This document shows, piece after piece, positions 44,015 to 53,955 of a stretch of 64,000 nucleotides of DNA. The translations under genes and the position numbers were made by a program. The stretch covers positions 124,001-188,000 of the forward strand of contig NZ_JAIUJY010000004.1 of NCBI RefSeq assembly GCF_020166105.1. Direction: 5' to 3'. The stretch is from Blastococcus sp. LR1. Lineage in GTDB: Bacteria > Actinomycetota > Actinomycetes > Mycobacteriales > Geodermatophilaceae. Numbering within the stretch: the stretch's first letter is position 1; each line of letters starts with the position of its first letter. Below the pieces are notes generated by a model, which was given only the letters and a program-made list of their open reading frames with translations, ran no database searches and was not told the DNA's origin.

Positions 44015-44906
44015 CGTCGTCGTAGCCGGTGTTCAGCGACGCCGACCCGTCCACCGCCGCGGCGATGCCGTCCACCAGGCCGTTCATCTCGCCGACGGTG
44101 CCGCCGACGTTGCTCATCTTGTCGGCGACGTTCTCCGAGGCCTGCCGGATCTGCTCCACCTGGGCGGTCACCCGCTCGGTCGCCCGGCCGGTCTGGTCGG
44201 CCAGGTCCTTGACCTCCGAGGCGACGACGGCGAAGCCCTTGCCGGCCTCCCCGGCCCGGGCGGCCTCGATCGTCGCGTTGAGCGCCAGCAGCCGGGTCTG
44301 GGCGGCCACCGAGTCGATCAGCGCGATGATCTCCTTGATCTCGGTCGAGGACCGGGTGAGCAGGCTGATGGTGTCGCGGGCGACGTCCACCTCGCTGCTG
44401 GCGGCCGACGCCGCGGCGGTGAGGCCGGACGCCGAGGCGCTGAGCTCCGTCGCCGCCGTCGCCACCTGCTCGGACATCGCCAGCACGACCGACTCGAACT
44501 CGTCGGCCAGCCGCAGCCGGCTGGTCTGCGCCTCGGCGACCCGGCCGTCGGTTGCCTGCATGGCGCTCCGGGCGTCGTTGATGTCGACGGCGCTGCGCCG
44601 GAAGGAACCCAGCAGGCCGGTGGTGAGCAGCTTGCGGTGGAACCGTCCCTCGGCGGCCGAGCTCAGCGCGGCCGAGGACTCCCGGACGAAGGCGTCGGAG
44701 ACGTCGAACACGCGGTTCAGCGCATGGTGCAGCCCGGTCAGCTCGGGCACGGCCTCCGCCGCGGGGGTCAGCCGGCTGCGCACCTCGAGGTCGCCGCGGG
44801 CGGCCGCCTCGCACGCCTGGGTCAGCTGGGAAACGAACGCGCGGTAGACGGCGAGCTCCTCGGCGTCGGACCGGCGGCCGCCGTCGCGCAGGGATCGCTT
44901 CCCCAT
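43941..44906 (-). CDS. soluble methyl-accepting chemotaxis-type signalling protein
   Basis: 321 residues without a membrane helix. A helical N-terminal region (20-125) resembles a HAMP/linker, and a methyl-accepting signalling domain follows with the hairpin tip [20 protein letters not shown] and [15 protein letters not shown] (landmarks), which is highly conserved for CheA/CheW contact. Its start is one base after the PAS gene's stop, so the pair amounts to a split Aer-like redox/energy sensor. No che genes are in the window. Its 3' end overlaps the antisense GGDEF-EAL frame by 74 bases. Confidence 0.9.
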   Translation of the reverse strand: MGKRSLRDGGRRSDAEELAVYRAFVSQLTQACEAAARGDLEVRSRLTPAAEAVPELTGLHHALNRVFDVSDAFVRESSAALSSAAEGRFHRKLLTTGLLGSFRRSAVDINDARSAMQATDGRVAEAQTSRLRLADEFESVVLAMSEQVATAATELSASASGLTAAASAASSEVDVARDTISLLTRSSTEIKEIIALIDSVAAQTRLLALNATIEAARAGEAGKGFAVVASEVKDLADQTGRATERVTAQVEQIRQASENVADKMSNVGGTVGEMNGLVDGIAAAVDGSASLNTGYDDVTGLSQMAEKLRSEAIGFLAEMRR

Positions 44907-44907
44907 C

Positions 44908-45486
44908 TCAGCTCTCCTCGCGGTTGATGATCGTCCAGATGAACTCCTCGTAGCTCTGCTGCTGCCCGGCGAGCACGTCGGCGAGCAGCCGCGAGGAGGC
45001 GTCGACCGCGGCGCGGGCGTTGGGGTGCCGGCGCTCCTCGGCGATCAGCTGCGCGTAGAGGGGCTGCACCCGGCGGATGGCGGCGGCCGAGGGCTTGCGG
45101 CGGTTGGAGTGGTAGCCGACCACCCGGCCGTCGGGCCCCTGCGACGGCGTCACGTGCGCCAGCACCCAGTAGTGGTCGCCGTCGGCGGCCAGGTTGTTGA
45201 TGTAGGCGAAGATCTCCTGCTTCGCGCCGAGGGTGTCCCACAGCAGCTTGAACACGGCGCGAGGCATCTCGGGGTGCCGGATCATGTTGTGCGGCTGGCC
45301 GAGCACCTCGTCCTGCCCGTAGCCGCTGACCCGCAGGAAGACGTCGTTGGCGTAGGTGATGATCCCGCGCGGATCGGTCTTCGACACGATCAGCTCGTCG
45401 GGGGAGAAGGGCCGTTCGCGCCCGGTGGGGCGGGCAGCGGTGCGGCCGCCGCGGGGTGCCGGTGGGGCCGGCCGGGTGTCGAGCAC
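44908..45486 (-). CDS. Aer-like PAS-domain protein
   Basis: 192 residues. The PAS core at 30-135 has [18 protein letters not shown], the [20 protein letters not shown] helix and VLAHVTPSQ, matching the FAD-binding PAS of Aer, including the [11 protein letters not shown] motif (landmarks only). A helical C-terminus follows that ends in [10 protein letters not shown]. It has no transmembrane part or MCP domain of its own; those functions come from the coupled downstream gene. Probably senses redox or oxygen through FAD. Confidence 0.88.
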   Translation of the reverse strand: MLDTRPAPPAPRGGRTAARPTGRERPFSPDELIVSKTDPRGIITYANDVFLRVSGYGQDEVLGQPHNMIRHPEMPRAVFKLLWDTLGAKQEIFAYINNLAADGDHYWVLAHVTPSQGPDGRVVGYHSNRRKPSAAAIRRVQPLYAQLIAEERRHPNARAAVDASSRLLADVLAGQQQSYEEFIWTIINREES

Positions 45487-45562
45487 GCGGATCTCCCTGC
45501 TGGTTCGGTTCGTGCTCTCCTCATCGGCAGGTCCGAGTCCTTCCGGAACGCTTCCGGCACGA

Positions 45563-45605
45563 CACCGCGCCCCGTCCGTATGGGGAAGCCGGACGGGGCG
45601 CGGTG
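45563..45605. terminator. 16-bp hairpin after the subtilase gene
   Basis: CACCGCGCCCCGTCCG and the exact complement around an 11-base loop, 37 bases after the stop of the minus-strand protease. Confidence 0.85.
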
Positions 45606-45642
45606 GTTCAGGAGGCGCCGCGGAGCAGCGCCGGTCGGGGCG

Positions 45643-48321
45643 TCAGATCGCGACGCCGGTGCAGGTCACCGAGCAGTTCATCGACCAGATGGAGCCGAGG
45701 GCCGAGAACCGGTCCGAGCGGACCAGTCGCTCACCCGAGGGGCCGGTGCGGACCACCGGCGCAGTCACCGGCGGGGTGCCGGAGCCGTCGTCGGGAGAGC
45801 CGTCCTCGCCGGGCGACGTCCCGCCGGGGGGCGGGGGAGTCGGGGCCGGCGTGCCGTCCTCCGGCGGGGCGGGCGTGCTCCCGCCCGGGCCGGTGCCGAC
45901 CGCGTCGGCGTAGGTGAGCGCACGGCTCAGCACGGCGGAGCGACCGTCCGCGGCGTACACCGACACGTCGTAGACCCCGGCCACGCGTGCGGGGACCCGG
46001 AACACGAGCCGGGTGGTCGTGCTGTCCACGACGTCGGCAGTGATCGATGCCCCGATCAGCACCGTCGGGTCGGCAGGCAGGGCCCGGCCGGTGATGGTGA
46101 CGAGCGTTCCGCCGTCGACGTGCACGACGTTCGGGCTCAGCGACGTGATCCGGAAGACGCTGACCTCGGGATAGGTCGTCGTGCCGGGCACCGAGGGCGC
46201 CGGGGTGCCGGGAGCCGGAGCCCCTGGCGCCGGGCTGCCGGGCGCAGGAGTGCCCGGAGCGGGGGGAGGAGTCGTCGGCGCCGGGGTGCCCGGAGCGGGG
46301 GTGCCGGGCGCCGGTGCCGTGGGTGCCGGCGTCGTGGGGTCCGGGGTGCTCGGAACCGGCGCGACCGGGGGCGGCGTCGGCGTCGTGGGCGCCGGGCTGC
46401 CGGGTGCAGGCGTGCCGGGAGCAGGCGTGCCCGGCGAGGGCGCACCCGGATCGGGTGTGCCCGGCTCGGAGTCGCCGGGATCGGATCCATCCGGTCCCGG
46501 GGCGACCGGCAGGCCGGGGACGGCGCCGCCCGGCGGCACGGGACCCGGTGTCGGCGCGGGGGCGCCGGGCGCGGGGGTGCCGGGGGCCGGAGCCGTCGGT
46601 CCGGGCGTGGTCGGCGCGGGGGTCCCCGGCGCCGGCGTCGGAGAGACGAGCAGCGGAGCGGCGTGCATCCGGCCCAGCGGCTCGCCGTCCCGGTAGAGCT
46701 GCACGGTGAGCACGTAGCGGCCCTCGGCCAGCTCGACGGACGGCGACAGGGCGAGGCCGTCGAGGTCCGCGATCGATCCGAGGTCGAAGCGGGCGTCACC
46801 GGCGTCGTCGGTGGGCACGGTGACGCCGTCCAGCGTCACGTCCTTCTGCGACAGGGCCCAGATCTCGCCCTGGTGCTCCATGCCCAGCCCGATGTCGGCC
46901 GTGTAGTCGCCGCTGCCCACGGGCGTGCTGATCCCGATCGTGGGCGAGACGGTGCCCGGGCGGGCGGTCATCGAGGTGAAGGCGTAGCTGACCGGCTCGT
47001 TGCTCTGGTCGGCCAGGCCCTCCATCGTGAGCCGGCCACCGGTGACGGACTTCCCGACGAAGGCGGGGATGCGGTCGACGTCGGCGAGCAGGGCCGCCTT
47101 GAGCTCGGCGTACGTCGCCGTCGGCATCACGGCCCGGTACAGGGCGATCGCGGCCGCCACGTGCGGAGCGGCGAGCGACGTCCCGCTGACCAGCCGCATC
47201 CCGCCGTCGTTCCACGTCGTGGCGATCTTGTTGCCGGGCGCGAAGAGGTCCACCGTGGTGGCGCCGTAGGCGGAGGTCGGCGATACCGAGTCGGTGGCCG
47301 AGGAGCTGCCGACGGTGATGATGTTGGCGTCGGGCAGGCTGGCCGGGTACAGGACCGAGGTGTCTCTGTCGGCGCCGTCGTTCCCTGCTGCGGCGACCAC
47401 GAGGACGTCGTGGGCCGCGGCGTAGGCGATGGCCTCCCGCAGGACCTGCAGGGGCCGGCCGCTGAACTGGCCGCCCCAAGAGGCGTTGATGACGTCGGCC
47501 CCGTTGTCGACGGCGTAGCGGATGGCCTTGGCCCCGAGGGTGGCCTCGACGCTGTCCCCGCCGCCGATCACGAGCGGCATGATCGTCACGTCCGGCGCCA
47601 CACCGGCGGAGCCGACCCCGTTGTCCGATCGTGCGCCGATCACGCCGGCGACGCTGGCGCCGTGCGTGCCCAGGCTGCCGTTGTCGACGGCGGCGGAGTT
47701 CGCGTAGAAGTTCCAACCGTGGCAGTCGCCGGCCAGGCCGTTGCCGTCGGTGTCGGTGCTGCCGCACGGCTGGTCGGGGTTGATCCACAGCGAGCCGGCC
47801 AGATCCGGGTGGTCCGAGTCGAACCCGGTGTCCACCAGGGCCACGATGCGACCGGTCCCCGTGCCGGTCGCCCAGCCGGCGGTGGCGTCGACGTCGGCGT
47901 CGGACACGGCGCTCTGCTGGTAGACGTTGCTGCCGGTGTTCTCCAGGTTCCAGCCGTAGGCCTGGGCGTACGGGTCGGTGACCGTGCCCAGCACGGGAAC
48001 CGAGGGCGAGAGCTCGACGGCGTCGATGGCCGGGACGGCGCGCAGGCGGTCGGGCGTGACGCCGTCGACCGCCACCAGGGCGAGCCCGTCGTCGACCCAC
48101 TGCGCGCTGGCCACGCCCGGGACGGCCTCGAGCACGGCGAGCAGGTCGCCGGCGGCACCGGCCTCGGTGGTCAGGACGTAGCGGGTGAGGCCGTCGCCCT
48201 CCCCGTACCCGGTGACGACCTCGATCGGAGGCTGCGCCATCGCCGACCACACGGCGGCACCGGCGTAGCCGGCCACCACCGCAGAGGTCAGGACGATCCC
48301 CAGGACCCGCTTGCTCGTCAT
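45643..48321 (-). CDS. secreted subtilisin-like serine protease with Pro-rich and IPT regions
   Basis: 892 residues. A signal peptide ends near residue 30, a propeptide-like part runs to 115, and the S8 peptidase domain spans roughly 120-440 with Asp164 (IVALVDTGFDSDHPDL), His220 (GTHGASVAGVIG) and Ser382 (SGTSLAAPHVA). A beta domain follows to 560, then about 155 residues of PGTPAP-type repeats, an IPT/TIG domain (SLSPNVVHVDGG) and a second Pro-rich stretch. The C-terminus ends MNCSVTCTGVAI with a cysteine pair and no LPxTG anchor, so the enzyme may be released or held by the Pro-rich region. GGAAGG ribosome site. Confidence 0.9.
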   Translation of the reverse strand: MTSKRVLGIVLTSAVVAGYAGAAVWSAMAQPPIEVVTGYGEGDGLTRYVLTTEAGAAGDLLAVLEAVPGVASAQWVDDGLALVAVDGVTPDRLRAVPAIDAVELSPSVPVLGTVTDPYAQAYGWNLENTGSNVYQQSAVSDADVDATAGWATGTGTGRIVALVDTGFDSDHPDLAGSLWINPDQPCGSTDTDGNGLAGDCHGWNFYANSAAVDNGSLGTHGASVAGVIGARSDNGVGSAGVAPDVTIMPLVIGGGDSVEATLGAKAIRYAVDNGADVINASWGGQFSGRPLQVLREAIAYAAAHDVLVVAAAGNDGADRDTSVLYPASLPDANIITVGSSSATDSVSPTSAYGATTVDLFAPGNKIATTWNDGGMRLVSGTSLAAPHVAAAIALYRAVMPTATYAELKAALLADVDRIPAFVGKSVTGGRLTMEGLADQSNEPVSYAFTSMTARPGTVSPTIGISTPVGSGDYTADIGLGMEHQGEIWALSQKDVTLDGVTVPTDDAGDARFDLGSIADLDGLALSPSVELAEGRYVLTVQLYRDGEPLGRMHAAPLLVSPTPAPGTPAPTTPGPTAPAPGTPAPGAPAPTPGPVPPGGAVPGLPVAPGPDGSDPGDSEPGTPDPGAPSPGTPAPGTPAPGSPAPTTPTPPPVAPVPSTPDPTTPAPTAPAPGTPAPGTPAPTTPPPAPGTPAPGSPAPGAPAPGTPAPSVPGTTTYPEVSVFRITSLSPNVVHVDGGTLVTITGRALPADPTVLIGASITADVVDSTTTRLVFRVPARVAGVYDVSVYAADGRSAVLSRALTYADAVGTGPGGSTPAPPEDGTPAPTPPPPGGTSPGEDGSPDDGSGTPPVTAPVVRTGPSGERLVRSDRFSALGSIWSMNCSVTCTGVAI
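46180..46640 (-). repeat. coding Pro/Gly/Thr repeat in the protease
   Basis: About 460 bases encode degenerate units such as PAPGTPAPGT and PTTPAP, giving a stiff, protease-resistant linker between the S8/beta part and the IPT domain. Repeat number may vary between strains by slippage or recombination. Confidence 0.8.
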
Positions 48322-48449
48322 CCGTTGCTGCCTTCCGGCGCGGCCTCCCGGTAGGTCCGGGGGCATTCCTGGCACGCAACGGCACCCAGGGCGGTCGGCT
48401 TGAGCGGCTCGGGGCCCCCTCACCCCGCAGGAGGGCGGTCGCGGTTCCC

Positions 48450-48455
48450 TAGACT
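48450..48455 (+). promoter_or_regulatory. -10 element for a leaderless dcd gene
   Basis: TAGACT lies 7 bases before the ATG at 48463, with no ribosome site, so dcd is probably leaderless. Confidence 0.5.
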
Positions 48456-48462
48456 CCGCGCC

Positions 48463-49050
48463 ATGCTGCTGAGCGACCGCGACATCACGGCCGCGATCGC
48501 CGAGGGACGCCTCGGCATCGACCCCTACGACCCGGCCCTGGTGCAGCCCTCCAGCATCGACGTCCGGCTGGACCGCTTCTTCCGCGTGTTCAACAACTCG
48601 CGGTACACCCACATCGACCCGGCGGAGCAGCAGGACGACCTGACCACCCCGGTCGAGCCCGAGGGCGACGAGCCGTTCGTCCTGCACCCCGGGGAGTTCG
48701 TGCTCGGCTCCACGCTCGAGGTCATCAGCCTGCCCGACGACCTCGCCGCCCGGCTGGAGGGCAAGTCCTCGCTCGGCCGGCTGGGCCTGCTCACCCACTC
48801 CACCGCGGGTTTCGTGGACCCCGGGTTCTCCGGCCACATCACGCTGGAGCTGTCCAACGTGGCCAACCTGCCGATCACGCTGTGGCCCGGGATGAAGATC
48901 GGCCAGCTGTGCATGTTCAGGCTCACCAGCCCGGCGGAGCACCCGTACGGCTCGGCGGTGTACGGCTCGCGGTACCAGGACCAGCGCGGCCCGACGCCGT
49001 CCCGGTCCTACCGGAACTTCACCCGCGCGGAGACCCGCCGTCCCGACTGA
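48463..49050 (+). CDS. dcd: dCTP deaminase (bifunctional DCD:DUT type)
   Basis: 195 residues. [38 protein letters not shown] and the C-terminal [14 protein letters not shown] that closes over the active site are all present, and follow closely the mycobacterial enzyme known to turn dCTP directly into dUMP. It supplies dUMP for thymidylate without freeing dUTP. Its 3' end overlaps the 3' end of the convergent MFS gene by 32 bases. Confidence 0.96.
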   Translation: MLLSDRDITAAIAEGRLGIDPYDPALVQPSSIDVRLDRFFRVFNNSRYTHIDPAEQQDDLTTPVEPEGDEPFVLHPGEFVLGSTLEVISLPDDLAARLEGKSSLGRLGLLTHSTAGFVDPGFSGHITLELSNVANLPITLWPGMKIGQLCMFRLTSPAEHPYGSAVYGSRYQDQRGPTPSRSYRNFTRAETRRPD

Positions 49051-50344
49051 CGCGTGAGCTGACCGGCGCCTCGGTGCCGGCGACCCCGATGCGGTCGGCG
49101 TCCGGTGTGGCCCCGGCGCCGACGGGGAGCAGGTGCGCGATCTCGTCGTCGACGAACCGGTCGCGGGTGACGAGCCAACCCAGCGACCACAGCCCGGCGA
49201 CGCCGACGAGCAGCAGCACGAACATGCCGTCGTACCCGCCCGTCGCGCCGCGCAGCACCCCCACGAGGAGCGGTCCGGCGCCGGCGATCAGGTAGCCCCA
49301 GCCCTGGGTCACGGTGGACAGCGCCGTCGTCGTCACCGGCGTGCGCGCCCGCAGCCCGAGCAGCGCCAGGACCATCGCGAAGGTGCCCAGGCCCAGGCCG
49401 AGCAGCACCATCCACAGCCACGGAGCGGCGAGCGGCGCCGTCCAGAGCCCGACCCAGCCGGCGACGTAGCAGCTCATGAAGAAGCAGACCAGCGGCCACT
49501 GCAGCCGCGGCCGGACGGTGAGCATCGGGACGACCGCGTTGACCGGGATGGCCACCACCGAGTTGACGCCGAGCAGCAGCCCCGCGGTGGCCGCGCTGAG
49601 CCCGGCGTCCCGCAGGTACTGGGCCGACCAGCCCACGATCACGTAGGCCTGCATCGCCTGCAGCCCGAAGAACACCGTGAGGGCCAGCGCGAGGCGGCTG
49701 CGCAGCAGCACCCGCAGGCGGACGGCGCTGTGCGTGGCGCGGGAGGCGCCGGGGGAGGGGCGCACCAGCACCCAGGGGAGCGCCGCGACGAGAGCCGCCA
49801 CGGCCCAGATCCCGAGCGCCCAGCGCCAGCCGCCCTCGCCGACGGCGTCGGCGATGGGCTGGGTGGCCACCGACGCGACGGCGGCCCCCACGCTCAGCGC
49901 GGTGCTGTAGGCCCCGACCAGCAGGCCGGTCCGCCCCGGGAAGTAGCGCTTCACCAGGCCGGGCAGGAGCACGTTGCCCAGGGCGCCGCCGGTCATCGCC
50001 GCCACCGTGCCGACGACGAACAGCGGGAAACCGTCGGCCAGGCTGCGCACGACCAGCCCTGCGGCCATCGCGAGCAGCGCTCCGGCCAGCACGTGCGAGT
50101 CGCGGAACCGGGCCGACAGCGGCGGGCCGGCGAAGCCGAGCGCGGCGAAGCAGAGCACCGGCAGCGAGGTGACCAGCCCGGCCAGCCCGCTGGACAACCC
50201 GAGGCCGTTCTCGATCTCCTCCAGCACCGGGCCGATGCTGTTCACCGCGGTCCGCAGGTTCAGGCCGGTGAGCACGATCGCCGTGGCGATCAGCGCGAGA
50301 CCCCGACGTCGGGATCCGGTCGGTGCGGGGGCGCTGCTGCTCAC
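49019..50344 (-). CDS. MFS transporter, CynX/NimT type
   Basis: About 441 residues with 12 hydrophobic segments. The early [20 protein letters not shown] is typical of the cyanate/nitroimidazole-transport CynX branch, and [15 protein letters not shown] marks the second half. Substrate unknown. GTG at 50344 follows a GAGG; an Arg-rich upstream extension is not used. C-terminal residues are encoded on DNA that overlaps dcd. Confidence 0.85.
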   Translation of the reverse strand: MSSSAPAPTGSRRRGLALIATAIVLTGLNLRTAVNSIGPVLEEIENGLGLSSGLAGLVTSLPVLCFAALGFAGPPLSARFRDSHVLAGALLAMAAGLVVRSLADGFPLFVVGTVAAMTGGALGNVLLPGLVKRYFPGRTGLLVGAYSTALSVGAAVASVATQPIADAVGEGGWRWALGIWAVAALVAALPWVLVRPSPGASRATHSAVRLRVLLRSRLALALTVFFGLQAMQAYVIVGWSAQYLRDAGLSAATAGLLLGVNSVVAIPVNAVVPMLTVRPRLQWPLVCFFMSCYVAGWVGLWTAPLAAPWLWMVLLGLGLGTFAMVLALLGLRARTPVTTTALSTVTQGWGYLIAGAGPLLVGVLRGATGGYDGMFVLLLVGVAGLWSLGWLVTRDRFVDDEIAHLLPVGAGATPDADRIGVAGTEAPVSSRVSRDGGSPRG

Positions 50345-50397
50345 TGCCTCGATGGTCCTCCATGACCGGCGGCACACGCCGTCCGGGTCGGCAGGCG

Positions 50398-51354
50398 TCA
50401 GCGCGCCACGCGCTCCACCTTCGGCACGGTCCGCGGCATGCGGTGCCAGACGGCCTTCTGCAGCGCGAGGGTGGCGAGGGCGGCGACCAGGATCCCCACC
50501 AGGTTGATGCCCAGCTGGGTCGCCGCGCGGGTGAACTCGGCGCCGCCACCGAGCGCCATGGCGAGGGCCATGTCCGCGGCCGCGGGCACGGTCGTGACCG
50601 AGATGAAGACGCCGACCAGCGCGCCGCTCTTGGCGGAGGTGAGGGAGAGGACGCCGGCGACCCCCGCGAGGACCGCGACCACGACCGACCACCGGTCGGG
50701 GGCGGTGATGAAGCCGGTCGCGGGACGGTCGGCGGCGAGCAGCTCGGGCCCGAACCAGCCGAGGCCCCGGCCGGCCAGGACCACCAGCGCCGTGACCGCG
50801 ATGGCGACGGCGAACCCGACCGCCAGCGAGATCGCCGCCTGGCGGGCGATCGAGGGACGGCGGTGCAGGACGGCGACGGCGAGCGCGGCCAGCGGGGCGA
50901 ACTCCGGCCCCAGCACCATCGCGCCGATCACCAGGATCGCCGAGTCGTTGATGATCGCGACCGCGGCCAGCAGCGTCGCGATGGTGAGGAACGCCAGGTA
51001 GGAGACCGACAGCGAGGAGTCGGCGTCGGTGGTGCGCACCACCTGCTCCCACACGACGGCGTCGGCGCCGTCGCCCGGAGCGCGGTCCTCCGCCCGGCGG
51101 GCCGCGGAGGAGACCGCGGCGTCCACGGCCACCAGCGCGATGCCGCCGTCCCGGTCGACGCCGAGGTCGCGCAGCGCCTTCACCAGGCCGTCGGCCGACT
51201 CCCGGGCGACGTCGGCGAGCACCAGGTCACCGGCGGGGGCGACCGACGCCCCGTGGAGCACCGCCAGGTGGGCGGTCCCCAGGTCCTGTTCGAAGAGGTC
51301 GCGGACCTGCGCGGTCCGGTCGGCGGGAACGGTGACCCGCAGCTGCATCAGCAC
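50398..51354 (-). CDS. DUF389 membrane protein
   Basis: 318 residues: an N-terminal cytoplasmic ferredoxin-like part (1-110) and about six membrane helices from 115 on. The DUF389 signatures SYLAFLTIATLLAAVAIIND, AMVLGPEFAPLAALAVAV and TTVPAAADMALAMALGG (landmarks) are present. The function of the family is not proven; a membrane-stress or transport role is speculative. Met at 51354 or 51348 may start it. Confidence 0.85.
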   Translation of the reverse strand: MLMQLRVTVPADRTAQVRDLFEQDLGTAHLAVLHGASVAPAGDLVLADVARESADGLVKALRDLGVDRDGGIALVAVDAAVSSAARRAEDRAPGDGADAVVWEQVVRTTDADSSLSVSYLAFLTIATLLAAVAIINDSAILVIGAMVLGPEFAPLAALAVAVLHRRPSIARQAAISLAVGFAVAIAVTALVVLAGRGLGWFGPELLAADRPATGFITAPDRWSVVVAVLAGVAGVLSLTSAKSGALVGVFISVTTVPAAADMALAMALGGGAEFTRAATQLGINLVGILVAALATLALQKAVWHRMPRTVPKVERVAR

Positions 51355-51433
51355 TCGGCCACTCTGCAGGGTCCCGCCGCGAGCGTGCGAGTGGTGGGGG
51401 GCAGGGTGGTCCTTCTGCTACACGGAGAACGAC

Positions 51434-51470
51434 GACGGCGCGCGCCCCCTCGGAGGGAACGCGCGCCGTC
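51434..51470. terminator. hairpin after the etfD-like gene
   Basis: GACGGCGCGCG with perfect complement CGCGCGCCGTC around CCCCCTCGGAGGGAA, whose own CCCTC/GAGGG can pair; 20 bases downstream of the stop. Confidence 0.8.
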
Positions 51471-51489
51471 GGCGGTGCTGCTGCTCTTG

Positions 51490-53787
51490 CTACTTCGGGT
51501 CGTGCTCCGTGGCGGCGGAGTCCAGGCCGACGACGTCGTCGTCCTTCGTGCCGACGTCGGCACCCTGCTCGGCCCCCTGGGCGCCGACCGCGACCGGCTG
51601 CATGGAGCGCAGCAGGATCTGGCTGACGTCGAGGACCTCGACGTGGTCCTTGGCCTCGCCGTTCTGCTTCTTGGCGGTCAGCGCGTCGCTGAGCATCGTG
51701 ATGCAGAACGGGCACGCGGTGGAGATGACGTCGGGATCGAGCTCGAGCGCCTCTTCGGTGCGCTCGACGTTGATCCGCTTGCCGATCTTCTCCTCCATCC
51801 ACATGCGGGCACCGCCGGCGCCGCAGCAGAAGCCACGGTCCTTGCAGCGGTGCATCTCCTGCGTGGAGAGGCCCTGGACGGAGTCCAGGATCTCGCGCGG
51901 AGGCGTGTAGACCTTGTTGTGCCGGCCCAGGAAGCACGGGTCGTGGTAGGTGACCTTGCGGTCGACCGGGGTGACCGGCACCAGCCGGCCCTCCTCCACC
52001 AGCTGGCCGAGCAGCTGCGTGTGGTGGATGACCTCGTACTCGCCGCCGACCTGCGGGTACTCCTTGCCCAGCGAGTTGAAGCAGTGCGGGCAGGTCGCGA
52101 CGATCTTGCGGGTGCCCGGCACGCGGCCCTCGAAGACGCCGTTGAGGGTCTCGACGTTCTCCATGGCCAGCTGCTGGAAGAGGAACTCGTTGCCCATGCG
52201 GCGGGCCGGGTCACCCGAGCAGGTCTCGCCGCTGCCGAGGACGGCGAACTCGACGCCCGCGGTGTTCAGCAGTTCGGCGACGGCCTTGGTGACCTTCTTG
52301 GCCCGGTCGTCGACGGCACCGGCGCAGCCGACCCAGAACAGGTACTCGACCTCGTTCGGCAGCGGGCCGTCGGCCATGCGGACCTCGAAGTCGAGCTCCT
52401 TGATCCAGTCCTCGCGGACGTTGCCGCCCATGCCCCACGGGTTTCCGCGCTTCTCGAGGTTCGTCATCATGACGCCGGCCTCGGACGGGAAGTTGGACTC
52501 GATCATGACCTGGTAGCGGCGCATGTCGTTGATGTGGTCGACGTGCTCGATGTCCACCGGGCACTGCTCGACGCAGGCGCCGCAGTTGGTGCAGCTCCAC
52601 AGGACGTCGGGGTCGATGACGCCGGCCTCCTCGAGGGTGCCGACCAGCGGACGGTGGGCCTGCGCGTCGTTGGTGCCCTCGACGCGGGCGTACCCGGAGG
52701 CCCAGACCTGCTCGTCGCTGGGCTTGAGGACGTCGTAGTCCGGCATCGTCTCGGCAGCGGTCTTCTCGCCGAGGAGGTAGGGAGCCTTCGCGTAGAGGTG
52801 ATCGCGAAGATCCATGATCACCATCTTCGGGCTGAGCGGCTTGCCCGTGTTCCACGCCGGGCACTGGCTCTGGCAGCGACCGCACTCGGTGCAGGTGCTG
52901 AAGTCCAGCATTCCCTTCCAGGTGAAGTCCTCGATCTTGCCGCGGCCGAAGGTCGCGTCCTCGTCCGGATCCTCGAAGTCGATCGGCTTGCCGCCCGACG
53001 TCATCGGGAGCAGCGCGCCGAGCGCGGGGGCGCCGTCGGCGTTGCGCTTGAAGTAGATGTTGAAGAAGGCGCTGAACCGGTGCCAGGCGACACCCATGTT
53101 CAGGATCCGGCTGATGACCACGAGCCAGGTCAGGGAGATCACGATCTTGACGAAGGCGACGATCGTCAGCAGGTCGGGGCTGTCCGGGAGGACGTTCGCG
53201 ATCAGGCCGGAGACCGGGTGCGACCAGGCCGGGGCGTCGGTCAGGTCGCTGGAGACCTTCAGCGCGCGGATCAGCAGGATGCAGATGCCGACGGTGGTGA
53301 CGACGGCCTCGACGAAGTAGCCGCGGCCCTCGTTGCTGCCGGCGAAGCGGCTCTTGCGTCCCTGGCGGCGCGGGTGGTCCTTCTGGCGCCGGTAGATCAG
53401 GTAGCCGATGCCCAGGATCGTGCCGGTGCCGATGATGTCGGCGAACAGGTTCCACAGGCCCCAGTTGCCGATGAGCGGCAGGTGGAAGGCCGGGTTGAAC
53501 ACCTCGCCGAAGGCCTCGACCAGCGTCAGGAACAGGCCGTAGAAGCCGATGAAGACGAACCAGTGGGCGATGCCGATCGATGACCACTTGAGCATTCGGG
53601 TGTGGCCGAGCGACTCGATCGCCAGCGTCTTCAGCCGGGTCTTGACCGGGCCGAAGCGGGTGTCGTCGGGCTGGCCGGTGCGGATGATCCGCACCATCGC
53701 GCGCACGGCGCGGTAGGCCATCACCGAGGCCACGATCAGGAACAGGACGCTGATCGTCCCGAGGACGATCTGCAGCGGGCCCGTCAT
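51490..53787 (-). CDS. etfD: EtfD-like membrane Fe-S oxidoreductase (ETF:menaquinone)
   Basis: 765 residues. The N-terminal third has five or six membrane helices of the nitrate-reductase gamma type. A dicluster follows: CTECGRCQSQCP near 295 and CTNCGACVEQCP near 405. Then come two CCG domains (GETCSGDPARR, CPHCFNSLG, GFCCGAGGARMW) that can hold a non-cubane cluster. This is the layout of mycobacterial EtfD/Rv0338c, which takes electrons from ETF in fatty-acid oxidation to menaquinone. ATG at 53787 with a GGGGAGG site; upstream is the 15-bp box shared with the acyl-CoA dehydrogenase gene. No etfA/B in the window. Confidence 0.9.
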   Translation of the reverse strand: MTGPLQIVLGTISVLFLIVASVMAYRAVRAMVRIIRTGQPDDTRFGPVKTRLKTLAIESLGHTRMLKWSSIGIAHWFVFIGFYGLFLTLVEAFGEVFNPAFHLPLIGNWGLWNLFADIIGTGTILGIGYLIYRRQKDHPRRQGRKSRFAGSNEGRGYFVEAVVTTVGICILLIRALKVSSDLTDAPAWSHPVSGLIANVLPDSPDLLTIVAFVKIVISLTWLVVISRILNMGVAWHRFSAFFNIYFKRNADGAPALGALLPMTSGGKPIDFEDPDEDATFGRGKIEDFTWKGMLDFSTCTECGRCQSQCPAWNTGKPLSPKMVIMDLRDHLYAKAPYLLGEKTAAETMPDYDVLKPSDEQVWASGYARVEGTNDAQAHRPLVGTLEEAGVIDPDVLWSCTNCGACVEQCPVDIEHVDHINDMRRYQVMIESNFPSEAGVMMTNLEKRGNPWGMGGNVREDWIKELDFEVRMADGPLPNEVEYLFWVGCAGAVDDRAKKVTKAVAELLNTAGVEFAVLGSGETCSGDPARRMGNEFLFQQLAMENVETLNGVFEGRVPGTRKIVATCPHCFNSLGKEYPQVGGEYEVIHHTQLLGQLVEEGRLVPVTPVDRKVTYHDPCFLGRHNKVYTPPREILDSVQGLSTQEMHRCKDRGFCCGAGGARMWMEEKIGKRINVERTEEALELDPDVISTACPFCITMLSDALTAKKQNGEAKDHVEVLDVSQILLRSMQPVAVGAQGAEQGADVGTKDDDVVGLDSAATEHDPK

Positions 53788-53955
53788 GTTTTCCTCCCCG
53801 GACGCCCGAGGGCGTCGGCTGACCCGTCGGCCACGTGGGGCGACGAGGCTGTGTGTGGTGCGCGCGCCGTCGGACCCGGCGTCGAGCCGGTCTCCGGAGC
53901 GCGTGCGGGCACCGCTGCCCGCACTGCTGCGCACGATAGCGGGCGCCCCTGGAGG

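Noticed and set aside
46180-46640. The short regular repeats looked at first like a CRISPR array.
   Set aside because: Units are degenerate, without unique spacers, and translate in frame to PGTPAP-type protein repeats.
45643-48942. Longer minus-strand reading of the protease back to 48942.
   Set aside because: It would run antisense through dcd; the ATG at 48321 has a GGAAGG site and starts a good signal peptide.
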